A DNA stretch of 64,000 bases from JAJFUI01 sp039698035 (GCA_039698035.1 JBDKSW010000004.1:310001-374000); one strand, 5' to 3'; positions 39,287-48,115 are shown, counted from the first letter of the stretch. Program-made: numbers and translations. Notes: generated by a model not told the origin, from the letters alone.

Positions 39287-40434
39287 CGCAATACCTCCTG
39301 GCGTGCCCAACGGTCAGCCTGAATCGCCTCTTCCAGGCTGGGGTGGGGATCGAACTTGTGGTTTTCCAAAACTTTCTGACAGATGGGAACGATTCGGTGG
39401 AAGGGGAGTCGGCCGTCCAACAGCGCGGCGACGGCCGCCTCGTTGGCCCCGTTCAGCACAGCGCCGGCGGTGCCGCCGGCCGCAGCCACTTCCAGCCCGA
39501 GCCGCAAGGCGGGGAACCGGTCGAAGTCGGGCGGGTCAAAACGCAACTCCAACGCTCGACTCCAGTCCACCTTCGCCGCTACACCCTCGCGCCGCTCCGG
39601 CCACGTCAATGCGTACTGGATCGGCAGCTTCATGTCCGGCGGGCCAAGCTGGGCAATCACCGAACCGTCCTTATATTCTACCATCGAATGGACGATCGAC
39701 TGGGGATGGATCATGACGGCTATTTGGTCCGGCCGCAAGTCGAATAACCATCGGGCTTCGATGATCTCCAGGGCCTTGTTCATCAGCGTGGCCGAATCGA
39801 CCGTTATTTTCGGCCCCATCGCCCATGTCGGATGGTTCAGGGCGTCGGCCGCCGTTACCTGGGCCAGTTGTTTCGAGGAAAATGTGCGGAAAGGCCCCCC
39901 GCTGGCGGTCAACACGACCCGCCGCACTTCCTCCCGGCGGCCCGCCTGCAAGGCCTGGAATACGGCGCTGTGCTCGCTGTCGATCGGCAGGATCTGGGTG
40001 TTTTTTCGCCGGGCGAGCTCCATCACCAGCGGGCCGCCGACGACCAGGCTCTCTTTGTTGGCCAGTCCGACCGTTTTGCCGGCGTCGAGCGCGGCCCAGG
40101 TCCCTCGCAGTCCGACGCTGCCGACAATGGCCGAAACGACGATGTCGACATCGTCGGCCGCAGCGAGTCGCGCGACGGCTTCTGGTCCGACGAGCAGGCG
40201 GCAATCGGCCGGCAGCCCGGACCAGTCCTGGCGTTGGGCCGCCTCGGCGTCGGCCACGGCGATGGTCTTGGGCCGCACGTCCTTGGCCTGACGCAGCAAC
40301 AGTTCGGTACTGCTGCCGGCCGAAAGCGACACGGCCCTAAGCCGCCCCTTGGACGCGGCGATCACTTCCAGCGTGCTCCGACCGATGCTTCCGGTCGAGC
40401 CCAGCACGGCGATGTTAGTTCCTGGGTTGCTCAT
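39253..40434 (-). CDS. dxr: 1-deoxy-D-xylulose 5-phosphate reductoisomerase
   Basis: A 393-residue enzyme of the MEP isoprenoid pathway, converting DXP to MEP with NADPH. Signatures: the NADPH fold start NIAVLGSTGSIGRSTLEVI, LANKESLVVGGPLVM, the metal-site PIDSEHSAVFQAL, LTASGGPFR, and DSATLMNKALEIIEARWLFD. IHPQSIVHSMVEYKDGSVIA follows. The length is normal. Its 3' end overlaps the rseP start by 34 bp and contains the rseP Shine-Dalgarno site, implying translational coupling. dxr-rseP adjacency is widespread in bacteria and supports both calls. Confidence 0.95.
   Translation of the reverse strand: MSNPGTNIAVLGSTGSIGRSTLEVIAASKGRLRAVSLSAGSSTELLLRQAKDVRPKTIAVADAEAAQRQDWSGLPADCRLLVGPEAVARLAAADDVDIVVSAIVGSVGLRGTWAALDAGKTVGLANKESLVVGGPLVMELARRKNTQILPIDSEHSAVFQALQAGRREEVRRVVLTASGGPFRTFSSKQLAQVTAADALNHPTWAMGPKITVDSATLMNKALEIIEARWLFDLRPDQIAVMIHPQSIVHSMVEYKDGSVIAQLGPPDMKLPIQYALTWPERREGVAAKVDWSRALELRFDPPDFDRFPALRLGLEVAAAGGTAGAVLNGANEAAVAALLDGRLPFHRIVPICQKVLENHKFDPHPSLEEAIQADRWARQEVLRCCSISSGTPY
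39293..39299 (-). promoter_or_regulatory. Shine-Dalgarno site of rseP inside dxr
   Basis: On the minus strand AGGAGGT lies 6 nt upstream of TTG (39286-39284). It is a full match to the anti-Shine-Dalgarno sequence and decides the rseP start, since no ATG lies before the first membrane segment. Confidence 0.75.
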
Positions 40435-40483
40435 CTTGGGGCTGCGGTTACGCGCTCGTTCTCACGCAGGAGCGCGCATGAGG

Positions 40484-40774
40484 TCATTCGATCGACGATC
40501 TCGGACGAATCGGCGTTAACAACCGATTGAACGCCCATTGCCCACGGAGTGAAAGATACACGCCAATAGCCAACTGAACGGCGGGCCCCGCGACGCTTGC
40601 CACGGCTTGAAATAGCAGCAGCCGGTCCGGGTCCAATGTATTCCGCGAAGAAATCACGATGGCTACCACCGGAACAAGTTGAATTATCGCAAATACGGCG
40701 AAGTAGGCCCCAAGTAACCGCACCAGAAGTGATGCCAGCAATTCTTCGGCCGACAATGCGTTTGTATTGCTCAT
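40484..40774 (-). CDS. Small membrane protein, paralogue of the next gene
   Basis: A 96-residue protein from the ATG ending at 40774. It has two predicted membrane segments (LLGAYFAVFAIIQLVPVVAI and VASVAGPAVQLAIGVYLSLR) joined by a polar loop, and a basic C-terminus (FNRLLTPIRPR). The layout and motifs LLVRLLGAYF and AIGVYLSLRGQWAFNRLLTP align with LLLRFLGVYV and TVGLYLLYGGRFVLEKLLMP of the neighbour at 40824-41201, so the two arose by duplication. No known domain. It is 49 bp upstream of dxr on the same strand. Confidence 0.65.
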   Translation of the reverse strand: MSNTNALSAEELLASLLVRLLGAYFAVFAIIQLVPVVAIVISSRNTLDPDRLLLFQAVASVAGPAVQLAIGVYLSLRGQWAFNRLLTPIRPRSSIE

Positions 40775-40823
40775 GGAAGTTCTCTCTCGAAATCGCTCTT
40801 GGGAAGACCCCAGCCCCACACTA

Positions 40824-41201
40824 TCACGCCGTGTCGCTGCCTTCGTCCTCGTCTGGCGATTCAACGTCCGCGATTGGATTGCGAGCCACGGGCATCAACA
40901 GCTTCTCGAGCACGAATCGCCCACCATAAAGAAGATAAAGGCCAACAGTCAATTCCGCGGCGAACTCCAGCAACTCAAGGCGGTTCATTCTGATGGCTTC
41001 ATTCGGCGCGAGATGTTGCAAGCCGAAGATCAAATGAGCGAATGTTCGAACACCCCAAATGGCAGCCCTCGCCGTGACGTAGACCCCAAGAAACCGCAGA
41101 AGCAGTGTCGCAAGCGACTCTTTGCCAGGCCACCGAGAAGCGTCTCCCTCTCGATCCTCGGCGTCGCTCGCGCGGCAGTGCGGTTCGTTTTCTCTGTCCA
41201 T
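40824..41201 (-). CDS. Small membrane protein, paralogue of the preceding gene
   Basis: A 125-residue protein from the ATG ending at 41201. A charged N-terminus (MDRENEPHCRASDAEDREGD) is followed by a first membrane segment (LLLRFLGVYVTARAAIWGVR), a loop, a second segment (LLEFAAELTVGLYLLYGGRF) and an acidic tail (DVESPDEDEGSDTA). It resembles the 96-residue neighbour in layout and local motifs but has extra charged ends. Function unknown. It lies 44 bp after larC on the same strand. Both could be holin-sized channel or scaffold proteins, but nothing specific supports that. Confidence 0.65.
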   Translation of the reverse strand: MDRENEPHCRASDAEDREGDASRWPGKESLATLLLRFLGVYVTARAAIWGVRTFAHLIFGLQHLAPNEAIRMNRLELLEFAAELTVGLYLLYGGRFVLEKLLMPVARNPIADVESPDEDEGSDTA

Positions 41202-41245
41202 GTTCTCTGGTCTCCGAAAGTCGTGGCCACTGCAGTCGGTCAACA

Positions 41246-42451
41246 CTATTTCGCAGCCCTCTGCGCCGCCTCATAAACGTCCCGCAATGCCACATGCTCG
41301 CTCTCGGCGATTTTTCGGCACGATTCGTATTCGGGCGCGAATTGCCGCGTGCCGTCGGGGAGCCAGCGGAGTTTGCCCTCGACCGGCCCCCAAGGCGTTT
41401 CCACGGTCTGCGACTCGCGGCGCAGCACGCGACGCGAGGCCGCCCAGGAGCGGACGCCAAGCGTCGTTGTTTCGGCAAACAGGATCGCCTCCATGGCGGC
41501 CGCGTCCGCCGGTCGGCAGAGAACCGTCAGCGTCACGCCCGGGCGGTTCTTCTTCATCTGGATGGCCGTCGTGTAGACGTCCAATGCGCCGGCGTCCCAA
41601 AGCCGAGCGATGCAGTAGCCGACGACCTGGCCGCTGACGTCATCGAGATTCGTTTCAACGATGGCCACCGTATCGGATTCACCGTGGGCAGGCGAAGCGG
41701 CCGCCGCGTCAACGGTCGGCTCGACAGCCTCGCCGATCAACAGCCGCAAGAGGTTGGGCCGACCTGGGAAGTCGTTCTGCCCGGCACCATAGCCGATCCG
41801 CTCGACCTTCATGGCCGGCAAGGGGCCGAACTCCGTGACGAGACTGCTCAGGATGGCCGCGCCGGTGGGCGTCGTCAGCTCGCCTTCGGTGGTCGATGCG
41901 GCCAGCGGGATGCCCTTCAGCAGTTCGGCCGTCGCGGGGGCCGGAATGCTGCACTCGCCGTGGGCGATCCGGATGCGGCCCGTACCTGTGGGAACGGGCG
42001 AGGCCACGATCCGCTCGACGCCCAGCAGATCGAACCCGACGGCCGCGCCGACGATGTCGGCAATCGAGTCGGCGGCCCCCACCTCGTGGAAGTGGATTTT
42101 TTCGACCGGCACGCCATGCACGCGAGCTTCGGCTTCGGCCAGCCGCCGGAAGATCTGACTGGCCAGTTCTTGCTGTCGGCCGGTTAGCCGTCCGGCGGCG
42201 ATGATGTCGAGGATTTCTGGCAGATTCCGGTGGACGTGTTCCGGTTGGCAGTCCACGTGGATTTGCAGGGCGCGAAACCCCTGTTTTCGGACCTCTTCAG
42301 TCCGAAGCCGCAGTCCCGGCAGCTCCAGCGAGCCGACGGCGTCGTTTAGGGTGTCTAGGTTGACGCCGGCGTCTACCAGAGCGGCCAACGTCATGTCGCC
42401 GCTAATTCCGTTGCCGCAATCCAGATAGGCCATCAGTGTCATAAGACGCAT
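41246..42451 (-). CDS. larC: Nickel-pincer cofactor biosynthesis protein LarC
   Basis: A 401-residue protein of the LarC/UPF0272 family. The start MAYLDCGNGISGDMTLAALV is the family signature. Also visible are VEKIHFHEVGAADSIADIVG, a typical His/Glu-rich segment, and the C-terminal VAIVETNLDDVSGQVVGYCI with TVLCRPADAA. LarC inserts nickel into the lactate-racemase cofactor. larB and larE are not adjacent here, so the gene stands alone. ATG codons at 42451, 42442 and 42433 are all possible starts; the longest is given. It reads away from the KaiA-like gene (42548). Confidence 0.88.
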   Translation of the reverse strand: MRLMTLMAYLDCGNGISGDMTLAALVDAGVNLDTLNDAVGSLELPGLRLRTEEVRKQGFRALQIHVDCQPEHVHRNLPEILDIIAAGRLTGRQQELASQIFRRLAEAEARVHGVPVEKIHFHEVGAADSIADIVGAAVGFDLLGVERIVASPVPTGTGRIRIAHGECSIPAPATAELLKGIPLAASTTEGELTTPTGAAILSSLVTEFGPLPAMKVERIGYGAGQNDFPGRPNLLRLLIGEAVEPTVDAAAASPAHGESDTVAIVETNLDDVSGQVVGYCIARLWDAGALDVYTTAIQMKKNRPGVTLTVLCRPADAAAMEAILFAETTTLGVRSWAASRRVLRRESQTVETPWGPVEGKLRWLPDGTRQFAPEYESCRKIAESEHVALRDVYEAAQRAAK

Positions 42452-42547
42452 TGTGGCAGGTTTCTGGAGCGAGGCAAGAGCCGAGCTTGACCCGGCCCGT
42501 GGCTCTCGCTAGAGTACCGACCCCAGAATCTCTCGGCAGGTGAACCG

Positions 42548-43477
42548 ATGGTTGCAACCCTCTCGGATATAGCCCCGGCCGTGCGGTCGAAGACGGCCGC
42601 TTGGCGACACCTGCCTCATCGGATGAGGGTCTTGTACATTGCCACGCGGCAGCGGACCGGCGGCTGGATGGCCGAGGCGTTTGCCGCCGACAGCGCCTCG
42701 CAGGTCGTGCTCGAAGAAGCGGCCGGCATGGCGGCCGGCTTGGCCCGGCTCCGCGACGACGTTTTCGACGCCGTGTTGGTCAGTCATGAAGCGGACGAAT
42801 TGAACGCGCTCGATCTGGTCGAAGGCTACCGCGCGGGCGGGGCCGATGGGCCGATTGTCGTTCTCGGCATGCAAAGCGAACAGGAGATGGCCGCGCTGTG
42901 CTACGAGGTCGGCGCGGACGGCTATCTGTGCGTCCAGACGGCCACCACGCGAAACTTGATCTGGGTCATCGCCCGGGCCGTTCAGCGTCATCAGTTGGTT
43001 GCCGAGAATCAGCGGCTTGCGCTAGGCGAGCAGGCCCGGCTGCAGCGCGAACAGGACGAAGCGACTTGGCTATTGTCGCAGCAGCGAACGCTTCTGGTCC
43101 AAACCGAGCCGGGCGTCGATGGCCTGCGGACCGAGCTGCCGCCGTTCGAGACGCTGCCGACCGAATTGGTTGCACATTATCGGGAACTGTTGCGAACCTA
43201 TGTCATCATGGGCTCGGGCAACCTCTCGGTCGAGCTGCGACGTCTAGCTAGCCTTCTGGTCGCGGCGGGCGTCACGGCCCGGCAAACCATCCAACTTCAT
43301 CTCCAGGTGATCGAGGAACTGGTGCACGGGCTGGGCTCGCGGAGCACTCGCCACGTGATGAATCGGGCTGACTTGTTGGTGATGGAGATCTTGCTGCACG
43401 TGGCCGAGGGTTACCGTCGCCGCTATCAAGAGCGGATCAACCCGCCTGTCCAGCGGGCCCTGCCGGGCTTCGATTGA
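42548..43477 (+). CDS. Pseudo-receiver protein with a KaiA/RsbU-type C-terminal domain
   Basis: A 309-residue regulator. Residues 27-145 have a response-regulator fold pattern (MRVLYIATRQ; DAVLVSHEAD; GPIVVLGMQSEQEM; GADGYLCVQ), but the phosphoacceptor Asp is S79 and the conserved Lys is missing, so phosphorylation is unlikely. A coiled coil follows (148-185). Residues about 205-296 show YRELLRTY, LHLQVIEEL and MEILLHVAEGYRRRY. This spacing matches both the KaiC-binding C-terminal domain of cyanobacterial KaiA and the RsbT-binding N-terminal domain of RsbU, which share a fold. The overall architecture and length resemble KaiA. No kaiB, kaiC or rsbT gene is in the window. A hairpin (43524-43551) follows. 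Confidence 0.7.
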   Translation: MVATLSDIAPAVRSKTAAWRHLPHRMRVLYIATRQRTGGWMAEAFAADSASQVVLEEAAGMAAGLARLRDDVFDAVLVSHEADELNALDLVEGYRAGGADGPIVVLGMQSEQEMAALCYEVGADGYLCVQTATTRNLIWVIARAVQRHQLVAENQRLALGEQARLQREQDEATWLLSQQRTLLVQTEPGVDGLRTELPPFETLPTELVAHYRELLRTYVIMGSGNLSVELRRLASLLVAAGVTARQTIQLHLQVIEELVHGLGSRSTRHVMNRADLLVMEILLHVAEGYRRRYQERINPPVQRALPGFD

Positions 43478-43523
43478 GAGCGGGGGAATCTGCCTTATTC
43501 CCATGCTCTCGCGCGGGAATACG

Positions 43524-43551
43524 CCGGCACGAACGCGCTGGCGTTCGCCGG
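43524..43551 (+). terminator. Terminator-like hairpin after the KaiA-like gene
   Basis: CCGGC (43524-43528) plus GAACGC (43531-43536) pair with GCGTTC (43541-43546) plus GCCGG (43547-43551), leaving a GCTG tetraloop and a 2-nt bulge. It starts 47 bp after the stop. No T-tract. Confidence 0.5.
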
Positions 43552-43655
43552 GGGCGGTTGTTGTCGAGGTCGTTTGGCATTGCGCGGCGGACGCAGCGCG
43601 TCCCCCGGCTTGCGATCCCACGCAGAGTATGGGGTCGAGAAGGGTCGATTCTCTC

Positions 43656-44024
43656 ATGTCCGATTGCACCACCACGGTCGCCGATCTGAAACGCCTGGTC
43701 AACGCGTTCGTTGCCGAGCGGGACTGGCATCAATTCCATGCTCCGAAGAATCTGTCGATGTCGATGGCCATCGAGGCAGGCGAGCTGATGGAGCATTTTC
43801 AATGGATCTCGTCCGACGAGTCGCGCCGTGTGGCCGAGGAGCCAGCCAGGCTGGAAATGATCGCCGATGAGTTGTCCGACGTACTCTGCTACGCTCTGGC
43901 GATGGCCAACGAACTGGGCCTCGACCTGTCGACCGCCATCCGCCGCAAGATGCTCAAGAACGAGCTGAAGTATCCGGCTCAAGACTACCGCGGTCGCTAC
44001 GGACCGGAAGACGAAGGGACGTAA
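43656..44024 (+). CDS. MazG-like nucleotide pyrophosphohydrolase
   Basis: A 122-residue all-alpha NTP pyrophosphohydrolase. The EExx(12-28)ExxD-type metal motif is EAGELMEHFQW followed by MIADELSDVLCYALAMANEL. The N-terminal HAPKNLSMSMAIEAGELMEH and the tail AIRRKMLKNELKYPAQDYRG match the MazG-like/dCTPase group. Members hydrolyse damaged or excess dNTPs to monophosphates. The ATG at 43656 is chosen because codons further upstream are Arg/Pro-rich and unlike the family. A long-loop inverted repeat (44071-44096) lies downstream. Confidence 0.88.
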   Translation: MSDCTTTVADLKRLVNAFVAERDWHQFHAPKNLSMSMAIEAGELMEHFQWISSDESRRVAEEPARLEMIADELSDVLCYALAMANELGLDLSTAIRRKMLKNELKYPAQDYRGRYGPEDEGT

Positions 44025-44070
44025 CGATTCTCGGATTCCAGCCGCCTCCTAAAACTGCCCTTCCCTTGGC

Positions 44071-44096
44071 GGCCGGTTTTTGGTAGTAACCCGGCC
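44071..44096 (+). terminator. Possible hairpin after the MazG-like gene
   Basis: GGCCGG (44071-44076) pairs with CCGGCC (44091-44096) across a 14-nt loop that contains a T5 run. Weak candidate, 46 bp after the stop. Confidence 0.3.
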
Positions 44097-44155
44097 GATT
44101 GTATTGACATCAGACGGCTTTTCGCCGGGAGTCACCCTTCCGGTTGGGGATCGCC

Positions 44156-46108
44156 ATGAAAACTCTTCTCGCTCGCGTCGGTGTGCCGACAACCATCTTG
44201 GTCCTCTGCTTGGTCGTTATGGCGCAAGCCCAGCGGAGCATGGATGCAACGTCTGGCGAAATACCCGACGCCAACGGCGGCAATGCATTGCGCGAGTCGG
44301 CCCCAGCACGTACCGACAGCGATGGCAACCCGTTGCGCCAGTCGGGGCTGAAGGCGCCGTCGAAAACTAGTGGGACCGACACCTCGTCGCGCGGCTCGCT
44401 GAATGATCCGTTCGGACCGCCCAGTGGCGTCTCGGGCCGCTATGCGACCGTTCCGGCGGCGGCGACCAGCGAAATTCCGGCGGGCGGTCCCGCCTTGATG
44501 CCCACCGGCTCCACTCGGCTGGCCGAAGGACGTTATGGCCCCGGGGCCACGGGAGCCGGCCGAACGCCCGACGCTCGCAATGGCCAGCCGGCTCCGTTCC
44601 GGCCCGATCCGTCCGCGGCGCCAGCCAGTCCGATGCGGCCTATCGGCAATGCCGCAGGTTCGCTGGGCAGTGGCGGCTTTGGCACGCCGGCCCCAGCCGA
44701 AGTCGATGGCACGGCTCAGCCTGGCGACCAGCAGCTCGAAGGCGTGCAGACACCTCAGTTGAGCATCCAAAAGGCGGCGCCCAAGGAAATCCAAGTTGGC
44801 AAACCCGCGTCATTCCGCGTGATCATTCGCAACACGGGCTCGGTGCCAGCGAGCGAGGTCGAAGTGCGCGATCAGGTCCCGCGCGGCACGCGGCTGATCG
44901 GCACGACGCCTGAAGCGAAACGCACTGGCCGCAGCGATTTGCTCTGGACGCTCGGAACGATTCGCCCCGGCGAGGAAGCCACGGTCGAAATGCAGGTCAT
45001 GCCGACCGCCGAAGGCGAGATTGGCAGTGTGGCCAGCGTCCGTTTCGCGGCCGATGCCACGGCTCGCTCGATTGCCACTCGGCCGCAGCTGGTCGTCGAA
45101 ACGAACGCCCCGCCGAAGGTCCTGATCGGCGAGCAGATGACGATGTCCATCGTCGTGTCGAATCCGGGCACGGGCATTGCCACGGGCGTTGTCCTGCAAG
45201 AGCGGATCCCTCGCGGCCTGCAGCATCCGGCCGGTGGCGAGCTCGAGTACCAGGTGGGCGATCTGAAACCGGGCGAGAGCCGTCGGCTCGAGCTGCCGCT
45301 CGTGGCCAACCGGCCAGGTCCGCTGACCAACGTGCTGATCGCTCGCGGCGATGGAAATCTTCGCGTCGAGGACAAACGCAACTTGGAAGTCGTGGCCCCG
45401 CTGCTCGACGTGGCCGTCGAAGGCCCGAAGAAGCGATTCCTGGAACGGCAGGCAAAATACGAGTTCTTCCTGAGCAATCCGGGCACCGCGCCGGCGAAAG
45501 GCGTCGAGCTGGTGGCCTCGTTGCCAGCCGGCCTGAAGTTCATGAGTGCCAACAACGCCGGCTACTATGAAGAATCGACTCGCACGGTGCATTGGCGGCT
45601 CGAAGAATTGCCGGTCAACGAGACGGGCAGCGTCGAGCTGGTGGCCATGCCGGTCGAGGCCGGTCAACATGCGATTCGGCTTCGCGGAACGGCCCAAAAG
45701 GGACTCGTCATCGAGAAACAGCAGCCGGTCCAGGTGGACGGCGTCGCGGCCATGTTGTTCCAAGTGACTAGCAACACCAACCCGGTGGAAATCGGCGGCG
45801 AAACGACCTACGAGGTGCATGTGACCAACACGGGCTCGAAGGCCGCCTCGAACGTGCGGATGAGCGTGCTGCTGCCACCCGAGTTGCAACCGCTGGCCGC
45901 CGAGGGCCCGACACGTCATGGCCTGGACGCCAACCGGGTCGTGTTCGACGGCCTTGGCCGCCTCGAACCGAAGGCCGAGACGGTCTACCGCGTCCGCGTC
46001 AAAGCGGTTCGCCCTGGCGATCTTCGCACGCGATTCCAACTCCTGACCGACGATATGCAGTCGCCCGTCACGAAGGAGGAAAGCACGCGGGTGTACGCCG
46101 ACGAGTAA
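44156..46108 (+). CDS. Secreted DUF11 (conserved repeat domain) protein
   Basis: A 650-residue exported protein with signal peptide (LLARVGVPTTILVLCLVVMA). A low-complexity Gly/Pro/Ala region (30-195) leads to four immunoglobulin-like DUF11 repeats. Each has an N-T-G or N-P-G turn: FRVIIRNTGSVPASEVEVRD, MSIVVSNPGTGIATGVVLQE, YEFFLSNPGTAPAKGVELVA and YEVHVTNTGSKAASNVRMSV. Such repeats occur in bacterial surface and outer-membrane proteins and are common and often numerous in planctomycetes. It may be part of the cell-wall or crateriform surface structure (inference). The ATG at 44156 gives the signal; 44144 is in frame 4 codons earlier. TTGACA (44104-44109) lies upstream without a convincing -10. 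Confidence 0.82.
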   Translation: MKTLLARVGVPTTILVLCLVVMAQAQRSMDATSGEIPDANGGNALRESAPARTDSDGNPLRQSGLKAPSKTSGTDTSSRGSLNDPFGPPSGVSGRYATVPAAATSEIPAGGPALMPTGSTRLAEGRYGPGATGAGRTPDARNGQPAPFRPDPSAAPASPMRPIGNAAGSLGSGGFGTPAPAEVDGTAQPGDQQLEGVQTPQLSIQKAAPKEIQVGKPASFRVIIRNTGSVPASEVEVRDQVPRGTRLIGTTPEAKRTGRSDLLWTLGTIRPGEEATVEMQVMPTAEGEIGSVASVRFAADATARSIATRPQLVVETNAPPKVLIGEQMTMSIVVSNPGTGIATGVVLQERIPRGLQHPAGGELEYQVGDLKPGESRRLELPLVANRPGPLTNVLIARGDGNLRVEDKRNLEVVAPLLDVAVEGPKKRFLERQAKYEFFLSNPGTAPAKGVELVASLPAGLKFMSANNAGYYEESTRTVHWRLEELPVNETGSVELVAMPVEAGQHAIRLRGTAQKGLVIEKQQPVQVDGVAAMLFQVTSNTNPVEIGGETTYEVHVTNTGSKAASNVRMSVLLPPELQPLAAEGPTRHGLDANRVVFDGLGRLEPKAETVYRVRVKAVRPGDLRTRFQLLTDDMQSPVTKEESTRVYADE

Positions 46109-46386
46109 GGCGATGCGGGTTGGGGTGGAATTGCTTCGACATGGTTGAAGCGGCCGCCCAAGGTTGCTTTCGCGTGCCGACCGCTGGCTGCGCAGCCATT
46201 GGCATGGCAAGAGGCCGGCAATGCCGTGCCCTTTTGCTGCGCTGGCGACGGCTCTCCTCTCGCGACAGTGCGGATTTTCCGCCTTGCGAGGGGAAATGCT
46301 CCGAATGGCATTGCGTCAACCGGTGAATTTTGGGATAAGGCGGCTTCCAATCTGGATGGAATTCCCCGGCACGCAATGGATTGCAG

Positions 46387-47952
46387 ATGCGGTGCTTGGC
46401 GCTCATTTCGGCAGCCGCCTTCGTGGCGTCCTTGATCTTGACGGCCCTCGTGCGCATGCTGGCCGCGCGCCAGGGGATCGTGGATCGGCCCGACGGGAAA
46501 CGGAAGCTGCATAATCGACCGACTCCCCTGTGGGGTGGGTTGGCCGTGTACACGGCTACGGTGATCGGCCTCATCGTGGTTCACCTGGTCAGTGACGCCA
46601 GCGGAAAATTCACCGAGCTGAGCAACATCTGGATCATCGCGGCCGGCTGCGTATGCTTCGTCGGCTGCGTGGATGACCGCTTCGATCTCCCGCCGCGTCT
46701 CAAACTTGCGCTCCAAACGATCTCCGTGCTGCCGATCGTCGTTTTCGGCTACCACGTGGACCGCATCGTGGCCTTTAGCTGTCCGATCGAACTCGGTTGG
46801 TTCGGGATCCCGCTGACGGTTCTCTGGCTCGTCGGCTGCATCAACGCCCTGAATCTGATCGATGGCATGGACGGACTGGCGTCGCTCATTGGGCTATCGG
46901 CCGCCGCCATGTTGGGAATTATCGCCGGAAGCCAGGGACATGCGCATGTCGCGGCGATGGCCTTCGTGTTGGCTGGCACGCTGGCCGGCTTTTTGGCGTA
47001 CAACCTCCCCCCAGCAAGCATTTTCCTGGGCGACTCGGGCAGCATGGTCATCGGGCTGACGATCGGCTTGCTGGGAATTCAAGGGACGCTCAAGACCTCG
47101 GCGACCCTGGCGATCACAGCGCCGGCCGTCGTGATGACCTTGCCGATGTTTGACATCGTTGCCGCCATGGTTCGGCGGCGGCTTACCGGGCGCCGGCTCG
47201 ATTCGCCCGATCGACAACACATTCACCACCGCTTGTTGGATCGCGGTTGGACGCCGTGGCAAGTGCTCTGCCTGCTTGGCGCGTTGTGCCTCACGACCGG
47301 GGCGGCGGCCACTGCGGCCACGATTTTTCGACGCGACGCCTTGGCCTGGATTGCGGCGATGTCGCTGGTGGTTTTGATGGTTCGTTTGCGACTGTTTGGC
47401 CACGACGAGTTCGCCTTGGTGAAACAGGCGGTCGTCCACGCGCTCCAACGTTACCTGCGGCTGGGCGGGCATGCCGCCCCCGCTGACGCTTCGGCGCCGA
47501 GCGGCTCGTCGGCGACTGCTTCTGCGAGGAACACGGTTTTGGTTTCTCGAACGCCGACGCTCGGAGCGGAATCCGCCGTTTCTGGCGGGCTTGCGTGGGA
47601 CGCATTCCTTTGCCGCCTTCGTGCGTGGGACGTGTGCCATGCCGAGTTCGATGCGTCGCTGGGCGACCATCGGCGACGGCTTCGATGGATCGATCCGCGC
47701 TCGCCCGTGGTGCAAAAGAGCGGCTGGTCGCTCTGGGTGTCGCTGCCCGGACCTGCCGGCGAGCTTTGTGAGTTGCGAGCGGGCGGCGTCCATCCGGTGG
47801 CACAGCGTGAACAGGCCGCGTTGACTCTGCTCCTCAAAGAGTCGGCCGCGCGGTTCGCCGCGTCTCCAGATCAACTGTTCGGGCCACCGGTGCTGTTGCC
47901 GGCCCGAACGACGACGGGCAACGATTCCACGAGCCATCGCAAAGCGGCGTAA
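46387..47952 (+). CDS. WecA/TagO-type polyprenyl-phosphate glycosyl-1-phosphate transferase with a C-terminal extension
   Basis: A 521-residue membrane enzyme. The first 345 residues have about 10 membrane segments and the family motifs GKRKLHNRPTPLWGGLAVY, CVGCVDDRFDLPPRLKLALQ (catalytic DDxxD-like), NALNLIDGMDGLASLIG, FLGDSGSMVIGLTIGL and DRQHIHHRLLDRG. It would transfer a sugar-1-phosphate to undecaprenyl phosphate, starting lipid-linked glycan synthesis. About 170 cytoplasmic residues follow (WDAFLCRLRAWDVCHAEFDA; SGWSLWVSLPGPAGELCELR) that are not part of the usual family. The start may be ATG 46387 or TTG 46381. A GT2 glycosyltransferase gene follows at 163 bp. Confidence 0.88.
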   Translation: MRCLALISAAAFVASLILTALVRMLAARQGIVDRPDGKRKLHNRPTPLWGGLAVYTATVIGLIVVHLVSDASGKFTELSNIWIIAAGCVCFVGCVDDRFDLPPRLKLALQTISVLPIVVFGYHVDRIVAFSCPIELGWFGIPLTVLWLVGCINALNLIDGMDGLASLIGLSAAAMLGIIAGSQGHAHVAAMAFVLAGTLAGFLAYNLPPASIFLGDSGSMVIGLTIGLLGIQGTLKTSATLAITAPAVVMTLPMFDIVAAMVRRRLTGRRLDSPDRQHIHHRLLDRGWTPWQVLCLLGALCLTTGAAATAATIFRRDALAWIAAMSLVVLMVRLRLFGHDEFALVKQAVVHALQRYLRLGGHAAPADASAPSGSSATASARNTVLVSRTPTLGAESAVSGGLAWDAFLCRLRAWDVCHAEFDASLGDHRRRLRWIDPRSPVVQKSGWSLWVSLPGPAGELCELRAGGVHPVAQREQAALTLLLKESAARFAASPDQLFGPPVLLPARTTTGNDSTSHRKAA

Positions 47953-48115
47953 CGCATTGGCGATTCCGAACCTCGGCTGAACAGGCATATTAGGCGTCTG
48001 CACGCCGTTGGTCGCCGCTTTGTTGCCGCTCGGTTTGGCCAGCGTCGAGACATGTTACAATCGCGCCAGGTTGCCACGGCCCCAACGTCCTATTTGCATC
48101 TCCTGCACAGCTCCC

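Noticed and set aside
46109..46386. Spacer with several short open frames and a 12-bp palindrome (46186-46197)
   Set aside because: The frames lack conserved motifs and start signals, and the palindrome has no partner or known site. I see no gene here.
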